From the NCBI GenBank assembly GCA_015063085.1, contig SUTD01000001.1, positions 239,594 to 303,593 on the forward strand: a stretch of DNA of 64,000 nucleotides, read 5' to 3'. The notes beneath the pieces are model-generated. The model was not told the DNA's origin. It ran no database searches and worked only from the letters and a program-made list of their open reading frames with translations. Below are positions 63,300 to 64,000 of the stretch, in pieces. A program made the translations under genes and the position numbers. This DNA is from Methanocorpusculum parvum. GTDB taxonomy: Archaea; Halobacteriota; Methanomicrobia; Methanomicrobiales; Methanocorpusculaceae. Numbering within the stretch: the first letter of the stretch is position 1; each line of letters opens with the position of its first letter.

Positions 63300-63587
63300 T
63301 CACTGTCTTCGCTGAAAGCATGACTGAAGCTGTATCAGTACATATTCAAGTTCTTTTCCAACAGTGTTTATCCAAATTTCTGCACGTTCTGCATTTAGTC
63401 TTGTTTTTTCATATTCTGCCGCATCAATTGGTGATGCATTGTGTACCTCACGAAGGTGTTCAAAGTAGGCAGAATAACTGGTAAAATTGTGACACTTCAT
63501 TTCAAACAGGACTTCGTTTTTAGCTTCTGTTGTGAGACGGATGCTGATTGCCTCACGCTTGACTTCCTTTCTTTGAACTCTTGCCAT
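63300..63587 (-). CDS. Ribbon-helix-helix protein, possibly mobilisation-related
   Basis: A 95-residue protein starting MARVQRKEVKREAISIRLTTEAKNEVLFEMKCHNFTSYSAYFEHLREV, which has the strand then two helices of RHH DNA-binding proteins and resembles MobC-type relaxosome accessory proteins. The tail is helical. A TATA box lies upstream (63607-63616). Family placement is tentative. Confidence 0.7.
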   Translation of the reverse strand: MARVQRKEVKREAISIRLTTEAKNEVLFEMKCHNFTSYSAYFEHLREVHNASPIDAAEYEKTRLNAERAEIWINTVGKELEYVLIQLQSCFQRRQ

Positions 63588-63606
63588 AGATTGAATGTCT
63601 ATTGGA

Positions 63607-63616
63607 TATATTTATA
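63607..63616 (-). promoter_or_regulatory. TATA box of the RHH gene
   Basis: AATATAAATATA-type box on the minus strand about 20-25 nt before ATG 63587. Confidence 0.5.
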
Positions 63617-63642
63617 TTGTGTATTGTCTGTTTCTGATATAT

Positions 63643-63651
63643 GTATATAAA
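63643..63651 (+). promoter_or_regulatory. TATA box of the reductase gene
   Basis: GTATATAAA ends 22 nt before ATG 63674. Confidence 0.5.
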
Positions 63652-63673
63652 ATAAGAATATCAATTAATATAT

Positions 63674-64000
63674 ATGAAATCAAAAAATCCGATATATGAA
63701 GCAGGGGGTGTCATAACAGAAGCCGACGGCTCAGCAGTAACTCTCCGTCTCAGACTGCCGGCAGGAATCACAACTGCATCCGCCCTTCGTACCTTATGCG
63801 ACATAACCGAACAGTTTGGATTGTCTGACATTCACCTGACAACCCGTCAAACTGTTGAAATACCGCATATCAGTCCTCAGGTTCTTCCGGAACTTGGCGA
63901 TGCCTTGGCAGATGCAGGGTGGCAGGTTGGGGCTGAGAGAAATGAGATTGTCAATATCACAGCCTGTCCCGGAACCGAGCGGTGTAAACTTGCAGTAATT
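63674..64000 (+). CDS. Siroheme sulfite/nitrite reductase-type protein (N-terminal part, cut by window edge)
   Basis: 109 residues are visible, from MKSKNPIYEAGGVITEADGSAVTLRLRLPAG-like start, DIHLTTRQTVEIPHIS (ferredoxin-like half domain of the nitrite/sulfite reductase family) to NITACPGTERCKLAVI, where C-x5-C matches the start of the [4Fe-4S]-siroheme site. Methanogens carry several such small dissimilatory-like reductases; which one cannot be told from this fragment. The rest lies beyond the right edge. Confidence 0.88.
   Translation, partial: MKSKNPIYEAGGVITEADGSAVTLRLRLPAGITTASALRTLCDITEQFGLSDIHLTTRQTVEIPHISPQVLPELGDALADAGWQVGAERNEIVNITACPGTERCKLAVI

Noticed and set aside
1..64000. CRISPR arrays, rRNA genes, complete insertion sequences
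   Set aside because: No regularly spaced repeats, no rRNA signatures and no transposase were seen on reading both strands.

Overview
The window is a chromosomal segment of a methanogenic euryarchaeon. The gene set points to Methanomicrobiales and most resembles Methanocorpusculum (an inference from gene content and protein style; no search was run). Supporting signs are a fused Fae-Hps, CfbA (nickel insertion for F430), the archaeal mevalonate-branch cluster with isopentenyl phosphate kinase and type II IDI, aMBF1, DUF2551 and UPF0058 proteins, RPA, RtcB with archease, TATA boxes about 21-25 nt from start codons (leaderless transcripts), and a tRNA-Trp with a large intron.

Layout. 1-3 kb (minus): rtcB (cut by the window edge), archease, an IscA/HesB-like protein, DUF2551, fae-hps. 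3-5.6 kb: PhoU-like protein plus phosphate permease, and a transglutaminase-like protein. 5.8-11.6 kb: a tight isoprenoid operon (MEMO1 protein, mevalonate kinase, IPK, IDI-2, RNase J, prenyl synthase). 12-14.5 kb (minus): aMBF1, tpiA, patatin and a Cys-containing protein. 14.7-19.1 kb: a Kef-type antiporter with a partial guaA copy directly behind it, then three related membrane/regulator genes with near-identical promoters. 19.2-22.5 kb: pyrG, guaA and a tautomerase. 22.5-23.2 kb is non-coding with a 239-bp foldback structure. 23-31 kb: a large surface protein, an FMN-binding protein, an ATPase, two related small proteins, MarC, a DEDD-exonuclease-like protein, a hydroxyacid dehydrogenase and a Fic-like protein facing an ADP-ribosylglycohydrolase. 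32.8-47.5 kb: housekeeping genes (valS, cfbA, corA, coaD, nth, pyrH, serS), tRNA-Pro, intron-containing tRNA-Trp, a double-cache lipoprotein and a duplicated CBS-ParB protein. 47.5-50 kb: feoA-feoB-Cys-rich protein behind a palindrome-rich regulatory region. 50.4-56.3 kb: dapL-lysA-rpa, a second patatin, ahcY. 56.3-59.5 kb: membrane-linked wHTH regulator, PRC-barrel, HTH-CBS and NOG1.

59.5-63.6 kb looks like accessory or mobile DNA: a compact run of small unrecognised minus-strand genes whose ends overlap or touch, including an HNH endonuclease and two ribbon-helix-helix-like proteins, a 343-bp foldback element, and an AT-rich gap with repeated CACA/TGTG words. The window closes with the start of a siroheme sulfite/nitrite reductase-type gene.

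The strongest second-look items are: the box C/D guide RNA readable inside the tRNA-Trp intron; the palindromic operator cluster before feoAB; the three-gene sensor/regulator family with a shared CCAAT-N3-TTTATAT promoter; the unrecognised HNH operon; the foldback elements; and the partial guaA duplication.
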